Assembly (NCBI RefSeq): GCF_000261685.1 | Contig: NZ_AJQE01000126.1 | Span: 1-64,000 of the forward strand | Length of the DNA: 64,000 bases | Source: Bradyrhizobium genomosp. I (2014) | GTDB taxonomy: Bacteria > Pseudomonadota > Alphaproteobacteria > Rhizobiales > Xanthobacteraceae | Reading direction: 5' to 3' | In this document: in pieces, positions 46,067-54,627 of the stretch | Numbering within the stretch: position 1 is the first letter of the stretch | How the letters are laid out: each line of letters opens with the position of its first letter | Program-made: the position numbers and the translations under genes | The notes under the pieces: model-generated | Databases searched by the model: none | What the model saw: only the letters and a program-made list of their open reading frames with translations | Told to the model about the DNA's origin: nothing

Positions 46067-48357
46067 ACGAGCACGTCAAGAACATCGCCCCCGCGGCGCC
46101 CGATCTCAGCCGCCGCTCCTTCCTCGTCGGCACTGCCGCGGCCGGCCTCGTGCTCGGCTATGCCGGCGTCCCCGGGATCGATTTTGCGTCGGCGGCTGCG
46201 CCCGCCAATTTCGAGCCGAGCGTCTGGTATGCGATCTCGCCGGATGGCCTCGTCACCGTGACCTGCGGCAAGGCCGACATGGGCCAGCACATCGCCTCCA
46301 CCATGGCGCAGATCGTCTGCGAGGAGCTGGGGGCGAAGTGGAGCGACATGCGCGTATCGCTCGCCTCCAACGATCCGAAGTTCAACGATCCCGTTCTGGG
46401 CGCGCAGATCACCGGCGGCAGCTGGTCGACCATGATGAACTTTGATGCCATGAGCCGTGCGGGCGCTGCCGGCCGCATCGCACTGACGGAGGCGGCCGCC
46501 GCGGCCATGGGCCTGCCGCCCTATTTCAAGGACCAGCTCGTGGTCCGCGACTCCGTGATCTCGCATCCGAAGTCGAAGAAGCAGATGACCTTTGCCGAGA
46601 TCGTCCGAAGCGGCAAGGCGACGAAAACCTTCACGCCGGACGAGTTGAAGGCGATCAAGCTGAAGACGCCGGATCAATACACCATGATCGGCGTCTCGGT
46701 GCCGCAGCTCGACATCCCCTCCAAAACCAACGGCACGGCCAAGTACGGCATCGATGTGATGTTGCCGGGCATGGCCTACGGCAAGGTGGTGACCCCGCCG
46801 GTGCGCTTCGGCGCCACGGTGAAATCGGTCGACGACAGTCAAGCCAAGAAGGTACCCGGCTTCATGAAGGCCGTCATCCTCGACGACAAGACCGGTACCA
46901 CGTCCGGCTGGGTCGTCGCAGTGGCCAACACCTATGCCAACGCCCGCAAGGCGGCGGATGCGCTCAAGATCGCCTATGACGGCGGTCCGAACGCGAAGCT
47001 GTCGAGCCAGTCGCTGCTGGATGAAGCCAAGCGGCTTCCAGGCCTGGAGGATTCCGGCCAGTTCTTCGTCAAGGATGGCGATCCCAACGCGGCCTTCGGC
47101 ACGGCGGCGAAAGTGGTCGAGGCCGAGTACACCACCAGCATCAACATCCACGCGCCGCTGGAGCCGATGAACGCCACTGCGGAGTTCAAGGGCGACATCC
47201 TGCACATCTATTCCGGCAACCAGTTCGCGACGCGCTCCGGCGCGATCGCCGCGGGTGCCGCCGGGATCGATCCGAAATTCGTCGTGATGCATCAGCATTG
47301 GCTCGGCGGCGGCTTCGGCCGGCGTCTCGATGCCGACATGATGATTCCCGCCGTGCAGGCGGCGAAGGCGGTCGGCAAGCCGGTCAAGGTGATCTATTCG
47401 CGCGAGAACGACATGACGATGGATTTCTCGCGTCCGCTCACCTATCAGAAAGTGAAAGCCGGCGTGGACGCTGACGGCAAGCTGATTGCGCTCAGCCACG
47501 ACGTCGTCTCGGCCTGGCCGACCGCGCGCTGGGGAATCCCCGATTTCCTGACGCCCTCGGTCGACAAGAAGGGGCCGCTCGACAGCTTCACAGTCAATGG
47601 CGCGGACTTCTTCTACACCGTGCCCAACCACTATGTGCGCGCGATCAAGAACGAGCTCGCGCACAATGCGACACCGTCCGGGCAGCTCCGCTCGGTGGCG
47701 CCGGGCTGGACCTTCTGGGCGGTCGAAAGCATGATCGACGAGATCGCGGCTGCGACCGGCAAGGATTCCGCGCTGTTCCGCATCTCGCTGCTCGACGGCG
47801 CCGGCAAGAACGACGGCGGCGCGCAGCGGCTGCGCAACACGCTGCTCGCCGCGATGGGGCTGTCCGGCTACGGCACCAGGCCATTGCCGAAGGGCGAGGG
47901 CATGGGCGTTGCCTGCGTGTCGTCGCAGGAACGCGCGAGCGCAAGCTGGACCGCATGCGTGGCACACGTCGCCGTCGCGCCGTCGGGGGCCGTAACCGTG
48001 AAGAAGCTCACGGTCGCAACCGATGTCGGCACGCAGGTGCATCCCGACAACATCCGGGCCCAGGTCGAGGGCGCGGCGCTGTGGGGCCTGTCGCTGGCGA
48101 TGTACGAGAAGGCGACGCTGAAGGATGGTGGCATCGAGCAGACCAATTTCGATAGCTACACACCCTTGCGCATGAGCCAGACGCCGGAGATCGCGGTTGC
48201 CGTGATCGCCAATGGCGAGAAGGCCACCGGCGTCGGCGAGCCCGCGGTGACGGTGGTCGCCCCCGCCATCGGCAACGCCATCTTCAATGCTTCAGGGGCC
48301 CGCGTGCGGGCACTGCCGATCACGGCCGAGGCCGTGAAGGCGAGCATGAAGGCGTAG
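46063..48357 (+). CDS. Molybdopterin-binding large subunit of an aldehyde/isoquinoline oxidoreductase (IorB-like)
   Basis: A 764-residue xanthine-dehydrogenase-family catalytic subunit. A twin-arginine signal ([17 protein letters not shown], residues ~16-33) predicts periplasmic location. Mo-cofactor motifs include [30 protein letters not shown] and the late [16 protein letters not shown] with the active-site glutamate (GVGE). The architecture without an FAD subunit matches isoquinoline 1-oxidoreductase and related membrane-linked aldehyde dehydrogenases. No cytochrome c subunit lies next to it. A strong terminator follows. Confidence 0.92.
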   Translation: MNEHVKNIAPAAPDLSRRSFLVGTAAAGLVLGYAGVPGIDFASAAAPANFEPSVWYAISPDGLVTVTCGKADMGQHIASTMAQIVCEELGAKWSDMRVSLASNDPKFNDPVLGAQITGGSWSTMMNFDAMSRAGAAGRIALTEAAAAAMGLPPYFKDQLVVRDSVISHPKSKKQMTFAEIVRSGKATKTFTPDELKAIKLKTPDQYTMIGVSVPQLDIPSKTNGTAKYGIDVMLPGMAYGKVVTPPVRFGATVKSVDDSQAKKVPGFMKAVILDDKTGTTSGWVVAVANTYANARKAADALKIAYDGGPNAKLSSQSLLDEAKRLPGLEDSGQFFVKDGDPNAAFGTAAKVVEAEYTTSINIHAPLEPMNATAEFKGDILHIYSGNQFATRSGAIAAGAAGIDPKFVVMHQHWLGGGFGRRLDADMMIPAVQAAKAVGKPVKVIYSRENDMTMDFSRPLTYQKVKAGVDADGKLIALSHDVVSAWPTARWGIPDFLTPSVDKKGPLDSFTVNGADFFYTVPNHYVRAIKNELAHNATPSGQLRSVAPGWTFWAVESMIDEIAAATGKDSALFRISLLDGAGKNDGGAQRLRNTLLAAMGLSGYGTRPLPKGEGMGVACVSSQERASASWTACVAHVAVAPSGAVTVKKLTVATDVGTQVHPDNIRAQVEGAALWGLSLAMYEKATLKDGGIEQTNFDSYTPLRMSQTPEIAVAVIANGEKATGVGEPAVTVVAPAIGNAIFNASGARVRALPITAEAVKASMKA

Positions 48358-48382
48358 GGTTGGATGAAGGCTGCTTGAGACA

Positions 48383-48417
48383 ATCCGCCGGAGGACCAAC
48401 CTCCGGCGGATTTGTTT
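48383..48417 (+). terminator. Rho-independent terminator of the molybdenum hydroxylase operon
   Basis: A perfect 12-base stem ATCCGCCGGAGG / CCTCCGGCGGAT (48383-48394 and 48400-48411) with a five-base loop, followed by TTGTTTT. It lies 25 bases after the stop codon. Confidence 0.92.
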
Positions 48418-48440
48418 TGAGCCTTTACAGTCGCGTTCAC

Positions 48441-48525
48441 CGTCGTGCCCGGGCTTGTCCCGGGCATCCACGCTCTTCGTGTCCCGGCTCAGGCCGTGGA
48501 TGGCCGGGACGGGCCTGCCATGACG
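48441..48525. repeat. Intergenic palindromic repeat, class E
   Basis: CGTCGTGCCCGGGCTTGTCC, then CGGGCATCCA, and on the far side TGGATGGCCGGGACGGGCCT ending CATGACGG. The same head-to-head pair of hairpins is seen at 31021-31097. It lies in the 380-base gap before the HD-GYP gene; the rest of that gap (48526-48740) shows only an AT-rich stretch near 48540-48565. Confidence 0.8.
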
Positions 48526-48740
48526 GAGACGTCGGAGCCAAAAATTTCCCTTTATTATCAATGGCAGTTCTACTGTGCATGGGGTTGTTTTCGCGGTTTT
48601 GACTTCCCGCCGGCCGGGACACGAAACCCGTAAAATTGCACCCAATTCCGCAGGGTTCCATTGAGCACGCCTCTTAAGGGCCAGAGAACCTGATCCGGCT
48701 TAGGCTGACGCCAAATCCCGTCCCGTGCCTTGGGGAAGTC

Positions 48741-49835
48741 ATGAACGCCTCAGCCAAACCCGCCGCCAAACGTCGGCTTCTGCTCGCCTCCGATCGCAGC
48801 GACGAGAGCAGCGAGCTCGCCAGCATTTTGAAGGCGGTCGGCGACGTCTCGACGGTGACGACGGAGGCGATCCCCGCCCAACCGGCGCGCGATCTTTCCG
48901 GCCTCGTGGTCGACATCAACCTGCGCTCGCCCGAGAGCGTGCAGCGGGTCCGCAACAAGCTGCGCGGCGATGCCTACCGTTCGATGCCGCGGCTGTTCGT
49001 GCTCGCGGACGCCCTGCACCACGGCACCATGCAGGCCTGGGCGCTGGGAGCCACCGACACCATCTCACGGCCGCTTCAGGCCGATGCCATCTTGCAGCGC
49101 ATCCGCGCCGCCTTCTCGGACACCGCCGCCTATGACGCGACCGATCGCGGCAAGACGCTCAATCGCGGCGTCGAGGCGGCGCACGCGGTGCTGGTCAAGA
49201 TGTTCGAGAAGCTGCCGCTCGGCGTGCCCCTGAGCTTCGACGACGTCATCGCGGCCGAGAGCAGGATTCTGAAGGCAATCAAGCATTCCTCGCTGCGCGA
49301 ATGGCTCACCACGGTCGGCTGCCACCATGTCGGCAGCTATCGTCACTGCCTGTTCGTCACGGGCTTCGCCGTCGCCTTCGCCCAGCATCTCGGAATGCGC
49401 GAGGACGATCAGCGCCGCCTCACCCGCGCCGCGCTGCTGCACGACGTCGGCAAGGCCTTCGTTCCTGCCGCGCTGCTCGACAAGCCCGGCAAGCTTACCG
49501 ACGAGGAGATGGCCGAGGTTCGCCAGCATCCGCGCCGCGGCTATGAAGCGCTCGCCGCCCAGGGCGGCTTCCCGCCGGAGATGCTGGATGTGGTGCTGCA
49601 TCATCACGAGTTCCTCGACGGCTCCGGCTATCCGAACGGCCTGTCGTCGAACCAGATCAGCGACATCGTGCGGCTGACGACAATCGTCGACATCTACGCC
49701 GCCCTGGTGGAGAAGCGCGCCTATCGCATGCCCTTCACCCACTCCCGCGCCTTCACGATGATGGAAGGCATGGGCGGCAAGCTCGACCAGCAGCTGCTGC
49801 AGGCGTTCCGCCCGGTGGCGCTGGGGTCGTTCTGA
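48741..49835 (+). CDS. HD-GYP domain protein with degenerate receiver (putative cyclic-di-GMP phosphodiesterase)
   Basis: A 364-residue cytosolic protein. Residues ~12-125 form a receiver-like domain. Asp58 (LVVDIN) sits at the phosphoacceptor place, but the conserved Lys is Arg110 (ISRPLQ) and the first acidic pair is altered, so phosphorylation is doubtful. The HD-GYP domain has HD at 234-235 (LLHDVGKAFVP), HHE at 288-290 and DGSGYPNGL at 293-301, all intact. This set is that of active c-di-GMP hydrolases. No histidine kinase lies next to it. Confidence 0.88.
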   Translation: MNASAKPAAKRRLLLASDRSDESSELASILKAVGDVSTVTTEAIPAQPARDLSGLVVDINLRSPESVQRVRNKLRGDAYRSMPRLFVLADALHHGTMQAWALGATDTISRPLQADAILQRIRAAFSDTAAYDATDRGKTLNRGVEAAHAVLVKMFEKLPLGVPLSFDDVIAAESRILKAIKHSSLREWLTTVGCHHVGSYRHCLFVTGFAVAFAQHLGMREDDQRRLTRAALLHDVGKAFVPAALLDKPGKLTDEEMAEVRQHPRRGYEALAAQGGFPPEMLDVVLHHHEFLDGSGYPNGLSSNQISDIVRLTTIVDIYAALVEKRAYRMPFTHSRAFTMMEGMGGKLDQQLLQAFRPVALGSF

Positions 49836-49842
49836 AGCCGTT

Positions 49843-49945
49843 GCCGTAGGGTGGGCAAAGGCGCGCCCTTCGCGCGCCGTGCCCACCATGCATCCACATC
49901 CGTGAAGCGAATGGTGGGCACGCTTCGCTTTGCCCACCCTACGGC
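49843..49945. repeat. Intergenic palindromic repeat, class G (GTAGGGTGGGCAAAG type)
   Basis: Outer arms GCCGTAGGGTGGGCAAAG and CTTTGCCCACCCTACGGC match over 18 bases; the inner arms GTGCCCACCAT and ATGGTGGGCAC add 11. It sits between two convergent genes (HD-GYP and acyl-CoA ligase) and could terminate both. Confidence 0.9.
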
Positions 49946-49953
49946 ACCGCGCT

Positions 49954-51534
49954 TCACCCCACCAACTTCCTGAGCTCCGCCTTCGCCACCTTCTCCAGCG
50001 TCGAGCGCGGCATGTCGTCGACGAATCTTATCTCGCGCGGCATCTTGAAGTCGGCGAGGCCCTTGCGGCAGGCCGCCATGACCCTGTCATGCAGATCGGG
50101 CGCAGCGCCCGCGACGCCCCCTTGCGGGATGATGAAGACGACGGGCACCTCGTCCAGCATCGGGTGCTTCTTCGCCACCGCCGCGGCCTCGCGCACGCCG
50201 GGGACGAGCGCGATCACCTGCTCGATCTCGGATGCCGCGACGTTCTCGCCGCCGACCTTCAGCATGTCCTTGGCGCGGTCGCCGAACTTGACGTAGCCGT
50301 TCTGAAGCCGCTCGACGCGATCGCCGGTGAGAAAGAAGCCGTGCTCGTCAAAACTCTCGCGCGTCGCCTTGTCGTTGTGAAGATATTCGGCGAACAGCGA
50401 CAGGCCCGGAATGCCCTTGATCGCGAGGTTGCCGGTATCACCGACCGCGGTCGGCCGGCCCTCGTCATCGGTGATGCGGATCTGATACTCCGGCGCGGCA
50501 CGGCCGATCGACATCGGGATGTTGGGCTGGTCGACTTCGCCGACGATGCCGTGGGTGATGGTCTCGGTCATGCCCCACCAGCCGATGATCTTGATGCCGA
50601 ACGCGGCAAAGGCCGGCGGCTCGTTGATGGCGGAGCCCCACAGGCGGAATTTGTGGTCCTTCGGGATCTCCTGCTCGAGCAGCGCCTTCATGCAGAACGG
50701 AATGGTCGAGGTCCAGGTCGCGCCGTGCTCGATCGCCGCGCGCCAGAACCGGCTGGCGGAGAAGCGCGGCTGGATCACGCAGGATCCGCCGACCCACAGC
50801 GTCGCCAGCATTGAGTAGGCCAGCGCATTGGTGTGGAACAGCGGCAGATAGGTCTGATGCACGTCGCTTGAATGCAGATCCTCATGCGCGGCGTTGATCT
50901 TGGCGCCCCACAGTGCGTTGGCATGGGTCCACAGCACTGCTTTCGGCCGCGACGTCGTGCCGGACGTGTACTGCACGCTGCAAGGCGCCAGTGGGTCGGT
51001 CGCGCGCTGCGGGCGGTCGGCGCTGTCGGCGAACAACGCCTCGAAACGGTCGCCGCGCGAGACGGCCTGCGCAGGCGCGGTGCCGGCGTCATGCGACGTC
51101 ACCGCCATCCAGCGAATGTTGCGGCAGTTCTGCGCGACGATTTCCGCATAGGCGGGCTGCGTGATCGCGGCGACCGCGCCGCAATGATCGGCGAAATATT
51201 CGATCTCGGCCGGCGCCGAGCGGGTGTTGGTGGTGACCGCGACAGCGCCGAGCTCGACACAGGCAAACCAGGCCAGCAGCGCCTCGATGCAATTGTCGAG
51301 ATGAATGAGCACATATTCGCCGGGCTTGACGCCGCGCCTGGCCAGCCCCGCCGCGAGCGCACCGACCCGCTCGTGAAACTCGCCGTAGCTCCAGTGCCGC
51401 GCCGGCGCATCGAACGGCGCCCAGATCAGGAATGGATGTGAGCTGCGTGCCTCGGCACGCATCCTCAGGAGCCAGGGCACGTCAAGCCCGTCGAACGGGC
51501 TCACGAATCCGGCGGCGGTTTGTCGAATAGGCAT
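49954..51534 (-). CDS. AMP-dependent acyl-CoA ligase (CaiC/fatty-acid transport protein-like)
   Basis: ANL-superfamily ligase of 526 residues. The P-loop is TSGTTSRPK at 190-198, the A5 motif is GWWGMTETITHG, and the hinge is GFFLTGDRVERLQNGYVKFGDRAKDMLKVGGENVAASEIE. The C-terminal catalytic lysine lies in RSTLEKVAKAELRK. It differs clearly from the ligase at 12469 and resembles carnitine/crotonobetaine-CoA ligases. The substrate is unknown. The palindrome at 49843 lies just past its stop. Confidence 0.87.
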   Translation of the reverse strand: MPIRQTAAGFVSPFDGLDVPWLLRMRAEARSSHPFLIWAPFDAPARHWSYGEFHERVGALAAGLARRGVKPGEYVLIHLDNCIEALLAWFACVELGAVAVTTNTRSAPAEIEYFADHCGAVAAITQPAYAEIVAQNCRNIRWMAVTSHDAGTAPAQAVSRGDRFEALFADSADRPQRATDPLAPCSVQYTSGTTSRPKAVLWTHANALWGAKINAAHEDLHSSDVHQTYLPLFHTNALAYSMLATLWVGGSCVIQPRFSASRFWRAAIEHGATWTSTIPFCMKALLEQEIPKDHKFRLWGSAINEPPAFAAFGIKIIGWWGMTETITHGIVGEVDQPNIPMSIGRAAPEYQIRITDDEGRPTAVGDTGNLAIKGIPGLSLFAEYLHNDKATRESFDEHGFFLTGDRVERLQNGYVKFGDRAKDMLKVGGENVAASEIEQVIALVPGVREAAAVAKKHPMLDEVPVVFIIPQGGVAGAAPDLHDRVMAACRKGLADFKMPREIRFVDDMPRSTLEKVAKAELRKLVG

Positions 51535-51677
51535 GTGTCCTCCCGTGCAGCCTGCATCTTGCTGGCGGCTGTCTTTGGATTATTGCGTCTTCCTGCCACC
51601 GGATGACGCGGGAAGCAAATCGGAAGGGTAGAGTTTTCGGTGCTCCATGCCTCGTGAGGTGTGCGCTCTCTCTCCTT

Positions 51678-51759
51678 CGTCATGGCCGGGCTTGACCCGG
51701 CCATCCACGCCTTGCCGCTCGAAGAACGTGGGTGCGCGGGCCAAGCCCGGGCTTGACGT
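51678..51759. repeat. Intergenic palindromic repeat, class E
   Basis: CGTCATGGCCGGGCTTGACC then CGGCCATCCACG, followed by GGGCCAAGCCCGGGCTTGAC. The first hairpin core (GGCCGGGCTTGACCCGGCC) is identical to the right-hand copy flanking the GIY-YIG gene at 36215-36244. Confidence 0.8.
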
Positions 51760-51791
51760 CGGAGTGTATGGCCAGCAGCGCGAATTGCGCG

Positions 51792-52202
51792 CTATTCGTC
51801 GTACGACGAAATCTCGATCAAGCTGCCATCGGGGTCCCGGCAATAGACCGAGCGTAGTGTGCCGCAGGCGCCTTGCCTCGGGCCTGGGCCTGCCTCGATC
51901 GCGACGTCATGTGCCTGCAAATGCGCCACCACCTCGTCTGGCGTGGCCGAGGTGAGAAAGCACAGATCCTCGCTGCCGGCGGTCGGGTGGTCGGCGGTGA
52001 ACCACTCCACCTTGTCGGCATCGCGCTGCCGGACGTTGATCTTCTGGTTACCGAATTCAAGGAAAGTCCGCGGCGCGTTGCCGCCGCCGGGATCAAACAG
52101 CTTGACTTCCATGCCGAGAATCTTGCGATACCACTCCGCGGTCACCGCGACATTGCTGACATTGATCACGAGATGATCGAGGGCGTGAACCTTGACCGAC
52201 AT
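51792..52202 (-). CDS. VOC-family (glyoxalase-like) protein
   Basis: A 136-residue vicinal-oxygen-chelate protein with two beta-alpha-beta-beta-beta modules. The metal ligands are probably His in ALDHLVINV near residue 9, His in EWFTADHP, and Glu in SLIEISSYDE at the end. FYRDPDG of the family reads VYCRDPDGSLIEI here. It may be a glyoxalase, a dioxygenase or a fosfomycin-type thiol transferase; the sequence does not decide. It is transcribed away from the binding-protein gene at 52328. Confidence 0.85.
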   Translation of the reverse strand: MSVKVHALDHLVINVSNVAVTAEWYRKILGMEVKLFDPGGGNAPRTFLEFGNQKINVRQRDADKVEWFTADHPTAGSEDLCFLTSATPDEVVAHLQAHDVAIEAGPGPRQGACGTLRSVYCRDPDGSLIEISSYDE

Positions 52203-52327
52203 GCCTCATCCTTTCGTCATGATGTGCCCCGGCGCACTTTCCGCCTGCGGCAAGCTTTGTTACAACCGCGCCGCCGTTCCCTTCAACTTATCCGGCCTTC
52301 AAGAACAACACTGGGAGAACCCTTGAG

Positions 52328-53302
52328 ATGATCACTCGCCGTACCGCGCTGGGCCTGCTCGCCGCCAGTCCGCTTGCAGCAACCCCGCTGTCGAAGGCCC
52401 TTGCCGCCGACTATCCGGCTCGTCCGGTGAAGTGGGTGGTCGGCTATCCGCCGGGCGGGGCCACCGACATCCTGGCGCGGCTGATCGGCCAGCGACTTTC
52501 GGAAAAGCTCGGTCAGCAATTCGTGGTCGAGAACAAGCCGGGCGCCGGCAACAATATCGCCACCGAATCGGTCGTCAATGCCGAGCCCGACGGCTACACG
52601 GTGCAGCTGGTCAATCCGGCCAACTACATCAACGCCTCGCTCTACAAGAATCTCAAGTTCAACTTCGTGCGCGACATCGCGCCGGTCGCTTCGTTCCAGC
52701 GCGTGCCGAACGTGATGACCGTCAACAAGGACGTGCCGGCCAAGAACGTCGCCGAGTTCATCGAATATGTGAAGGCCAATCCCGGCAAGGTGAACATGGC
52801 CTCGTCCGGCAACGGCACCTCGGTGCATCTGTCCGGCGAGATGTTCATGGCCATGACCGGCTGCAAGATGCAGCACGTGCCCTATCGCGGCGCTGCGCCC
52901 GCGATCACCGACATGCTCGGCGGCCAGGTGCAGGTGATCTTCGACAACATGCCCTCGATCATCCAGCACATCCGTTCCGGCTCGCTGCGCGCGATCGGCG
53001 TCACCACGACGGAGCGATCGCCGCAGCTTCCCGACGTGCAGCCGATTGCCGACACGGTGAAGGGCTATGAGGCCAGCGCGCTGTTCGGCATGGGCGCGCC
53101 GAAGAACACTCCGAAGGAGATCATTGCCAAGCTCAACGCCGAGGTCAACGCGCTGATGAAGGAGCCCGACATGGCCAAGCGCCTGGTCGAGCTCGGCGGC
53201 GAGCCGCGGGGGCAGACGCCGGAGGCGTTCGGCGAGGAGATCAAGGCCGAGACCGAGAAGTGGAAGAAGGTCGTCGAGTTCGCCGGCCTGAAGGTCGAGT
53301 AG
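52328..53302 (+). CDS. Bug-family (tripartite tricarboxylate transporter) solute-binding protein
   Basis: A 324-residue periplasmic binding protein with a signal peptide that carries a twin-Arg-like MITRRTALGLLAASPLAA and cleaves near AKALAA. The Bug fold is clear: VGYPPGGATDILARLIGQ, NKPGAGNNIATESV and HVPYRGAAPAITDMLGGQVQ. Such proteins bind carboxylates for TctAB-type transporters, but no tctA/tctB gene is here, so it is an orphan receptor. A strong terminator follows it. Confidence 0.92.
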   Translation: MITRRTALGLLAASPLAATPLSKALAADYPARPVKWVVGYPPGGATDILARLIGQRLSEKLGQQFVVENKPGAGNNIATESVVNAEPDGYTVQLVNPANYINASLYKNLKFNFVRDIAPVASFQRVPNVMTVNKDVPAKNVAEFIEYVKANPGKVNMASSGNGTSVHLSGEMFMAMTGCKMQHVPYRGAAPAITDMLGGQVQVIFDNMPSIIQHIRSGSLRAIGVTTTERSPQLPDVQPIADTVKGYEASALFGMGAPKNTPKEIIAKLNAEVNALMKEPDMAKRLVELGGEPRGQTPEAFGEEIKAETEKWKKVVEFAGLKVE

Positions 53303-53326
53303 CGATCTTGTGATACCCGGGAATGG

Positions 53327-53353
53327 GGCCCTGCCGTTCGGCAGGGCCTTTTT
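53327..53353 (+). terminator. Rho-independent terminator after the Bug-family gene
   Basis: Nine-base stem GGCCCTGCC / GGCAGGGCC with loop GTTC (53327-53348) and a run of five T (53349-53353), 25 bases after the stop codon. Confidence 0.93.
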
Positions 53354-53451
53354 CTTGCGTGCTCGATGCCAGTTGACCTGGAATAAAAGGCCGCGACGAA
53401 ACCTGATGATATGTGGGGCCGTATCTCGCACCACGAAGAGGAGTTGGAATC

Positions 53452-53730
53452 ATGCGCATGATGCAATTGGCGCTGCCGGCGCTGACCACCATGGTTCTCG
53501 TCGGTTTCGCCGCCAGCACCCCCGCCACGGCGCGCGATTATCCCTGGTGCGCGCAGGGCGGCGAGTTCGACTATCCCGGCGAATGCGCCTACAGCACCTA
53601 TGAGCAATGCCAGGCCAGCGTGTCCGGGCGGCTGCTGTACTGCGACCGCAATCCCCGTTTCGCCTATGGCCAGCAACGAATCCCGCAACCGCGGCCGCAC
53701 CGCCGCACGCGGCCTGTCGCGCCCTATTGA
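53452..53730 (+). CDS. DUF3551-family small exported protein
   Basis: A 92-residue protein with a signal peptide (MRMMQLALPALTTMVLVGFA, cleavage near ATA-RDYPWC). The mature part has the DUF3551 pattern of four cysteines: PWCA, GECAYSTYEQCQAS and LYCDRNP, likely two disulfides in the periplasm. A Pro/Arg-rich tail ends it. The family is abundant in Bradyrhizobium and has no known function. ATG 53452 has GAGGAG upstream. Confidence 0.85.
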   Translation: MRMMQLALPALTTMVLVGFAASTPATARDYPWCAQGGEFDYPGECAYSTYEQCQASVSGRLLYCDRNPRFAYGQQRIPQPRPHRRTRPVAPY

Positions 53731-53779
53731 TCGCAACCTGATCACGCAGTCGTGCGGACCTGCGCCCGCGCGTTCCTGC

Positions 53780-53807
53780 TTGACGCTTTTCCGCTCGCGT
53801 CTATACT
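53780..53807 (+). promoter_or_regulatory. Sigma-70-type promoter of the ArsR-AHSA1-DUF899 operon
   Basis: -35 TTGACG (53780-53785), 16-base spacer, -10 TATACT (53802-53807). Transcription should begin within a base or two of the ArsR ATG at 53815, so the mRNA is predicted to be leaderless; no ribosome-binding site is visible before that ATG. Confidence 0.65.
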
Positions 53808-53828
53808 AAACCACATGGTTAAGTATAG
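53801..53828. promoter_or_regulatory. Palindromic operator over the ArsR start codon
   Basis: A 28-base palindrome centred at 53814/53815: outer arms CTATACT and AGTATAG, inner arms AACCA and TGGTT. It covers the -10 box, the predicted transcription start and the ATG. The symmetry fits binding by an ArsR-type homodimer and autorepression. Confidence 0.75.
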
Positions 53829-54267
53829 GGACGAGACGCTGGACCGGACCTTTGCGGCGCTATCCGACCCGACGCGGCGGGCCCTGCTGGCGCGCCTCGG
53901 CGAGCAGGACGGCCTGACGGTGAGCGAGCTGGCCGCACCGTTTCCGGTCTCGCTGCCGGCCATCATGAAGCATCTTGAGGTGCTCACGGATGCCGGCCTG
54001 ATCATGCGCGAGAAGACCGGGCGCACGGTCGCCTGCCGGCTCACCGCGCAGCCGATGGAGCAGGCGATGAACTGGCTCAATCGCTATGCGCAGTTCTGGT
54101 CGCACAATTTCGATCGCCTCGCCGCCTTCGTGGAGGATGAGAAATGGCCAACGCCGCCGCCAATGCCGCCGTACGCCGCGCCGAACGTCCAAGCCTCACG
54201 CTCACGCGCCGGCTCCGCGCGCCGCCGGAAAGGGTCTACGCCGCCTGGACGCAAGCCGCGCAGCTAG
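53815..54267 (+). CDS. ArsR-family transcriptional repressor
   Basis: A 150-residue winged-helix regulator. LDRTFAALSDPTRRALLARL begins the domain, and SLPAIMKHLEVLTDAGLIMREKTGRTVAC covers the recognition helix and wing. It has no metal-binding cysteine pair and belongs to the SdpR-like group that is commonly paired with AHSA1 genes. The last ~40 residues (from WPTPPPMPPY) are a Pro/Arg-rich tail read across the first 124 bases of the next gene in another frame. ATG 53815 lies at the centre of its likely operator. Confidence 0.88.
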   Translation: MVKYRDETLDRTFAALSDPTRRALLARLGEQDGLTVSELAAPFPVSLPAIMKHLEVLTDAGLIMREKTGRTVACRLTAQPMEQAMNWLNRYAQFWSHNFDRLAAFVEDEKWPTPPPMPPYAAPNVQASRSRAGSARRRKGSTPPGRKPRS

Positions 54268-54611
54268 CGCAATGGTTCGGGCCGCCGAACATGAAGCCGG
54301 CGACGCTTCAAGCCGAGCTCGACGTTCGCGTCGGCGGCCGCTATCGCCTCAGCTTCACCCGTGACGACGGTGAATATTTCGAGGCCGGCGGCCGCTATCG
54401 CGAGGTGGTGCCGAACGAGCTTCTCGTCTTCACCTGGGCCTGGCACTCGACGCCGGAACGTGAATCGCTGGTGACGATCTCGCTGAAGCCGGACGGTGCC
54501 GGCACCCTGATGGTCTTCCATCACGCCCAGTTCTTCGACGAAACCGCACGCGACAACCACCGGCGCGGCTGGAGCTCGTTCCTCGACAAGCTCGATGCCT
54601 TCGTCGCCTGA
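54144..54611 (+). CDS. SRPBCC / AHSA1-family protein
   Basis: A 155-residue START-like protein with TRRLRAPPERVYAAWTQAAQLAQWFGPP, the usual AHSA1 opening, and later FFDETARDNHRRGWSSFLDKL. It would form a hydrophobic ligand-binding cup; the ligand is unknown. ATG 54144 overlaps the ArsR gene by 124 bases, long for such pairs, which implies tight translational coupling. An internal start is possible but would remove part of the fold. Confidence 0.86.
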   Translation: MANAAANAAVRRAERPSLTLTRRLRAPPERVYAAWTQAAQLAQWFGPPNMKPATLQAELDVRVGGRYRLSFTRDDGEYFEAGGRYREVVPNELLVFTWAWHSTPERESLVTISLKPDGAGTLMVFHHAQFFDETARDNHRRGWSSFLDKLDAFVA

Positions 54612-54627
54612 AGCTAGGGAGACCGTC

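Noticed and set aside
45979-48042. 687-codon minus-strand open frame opposite the molybdenum hydroxylase
   Set aside because: The plus-strand Mo-subunit motifs are unambiguous; the antisense frame shows the repeated His/Arg/Asp pattern of a codon-bias shadow.
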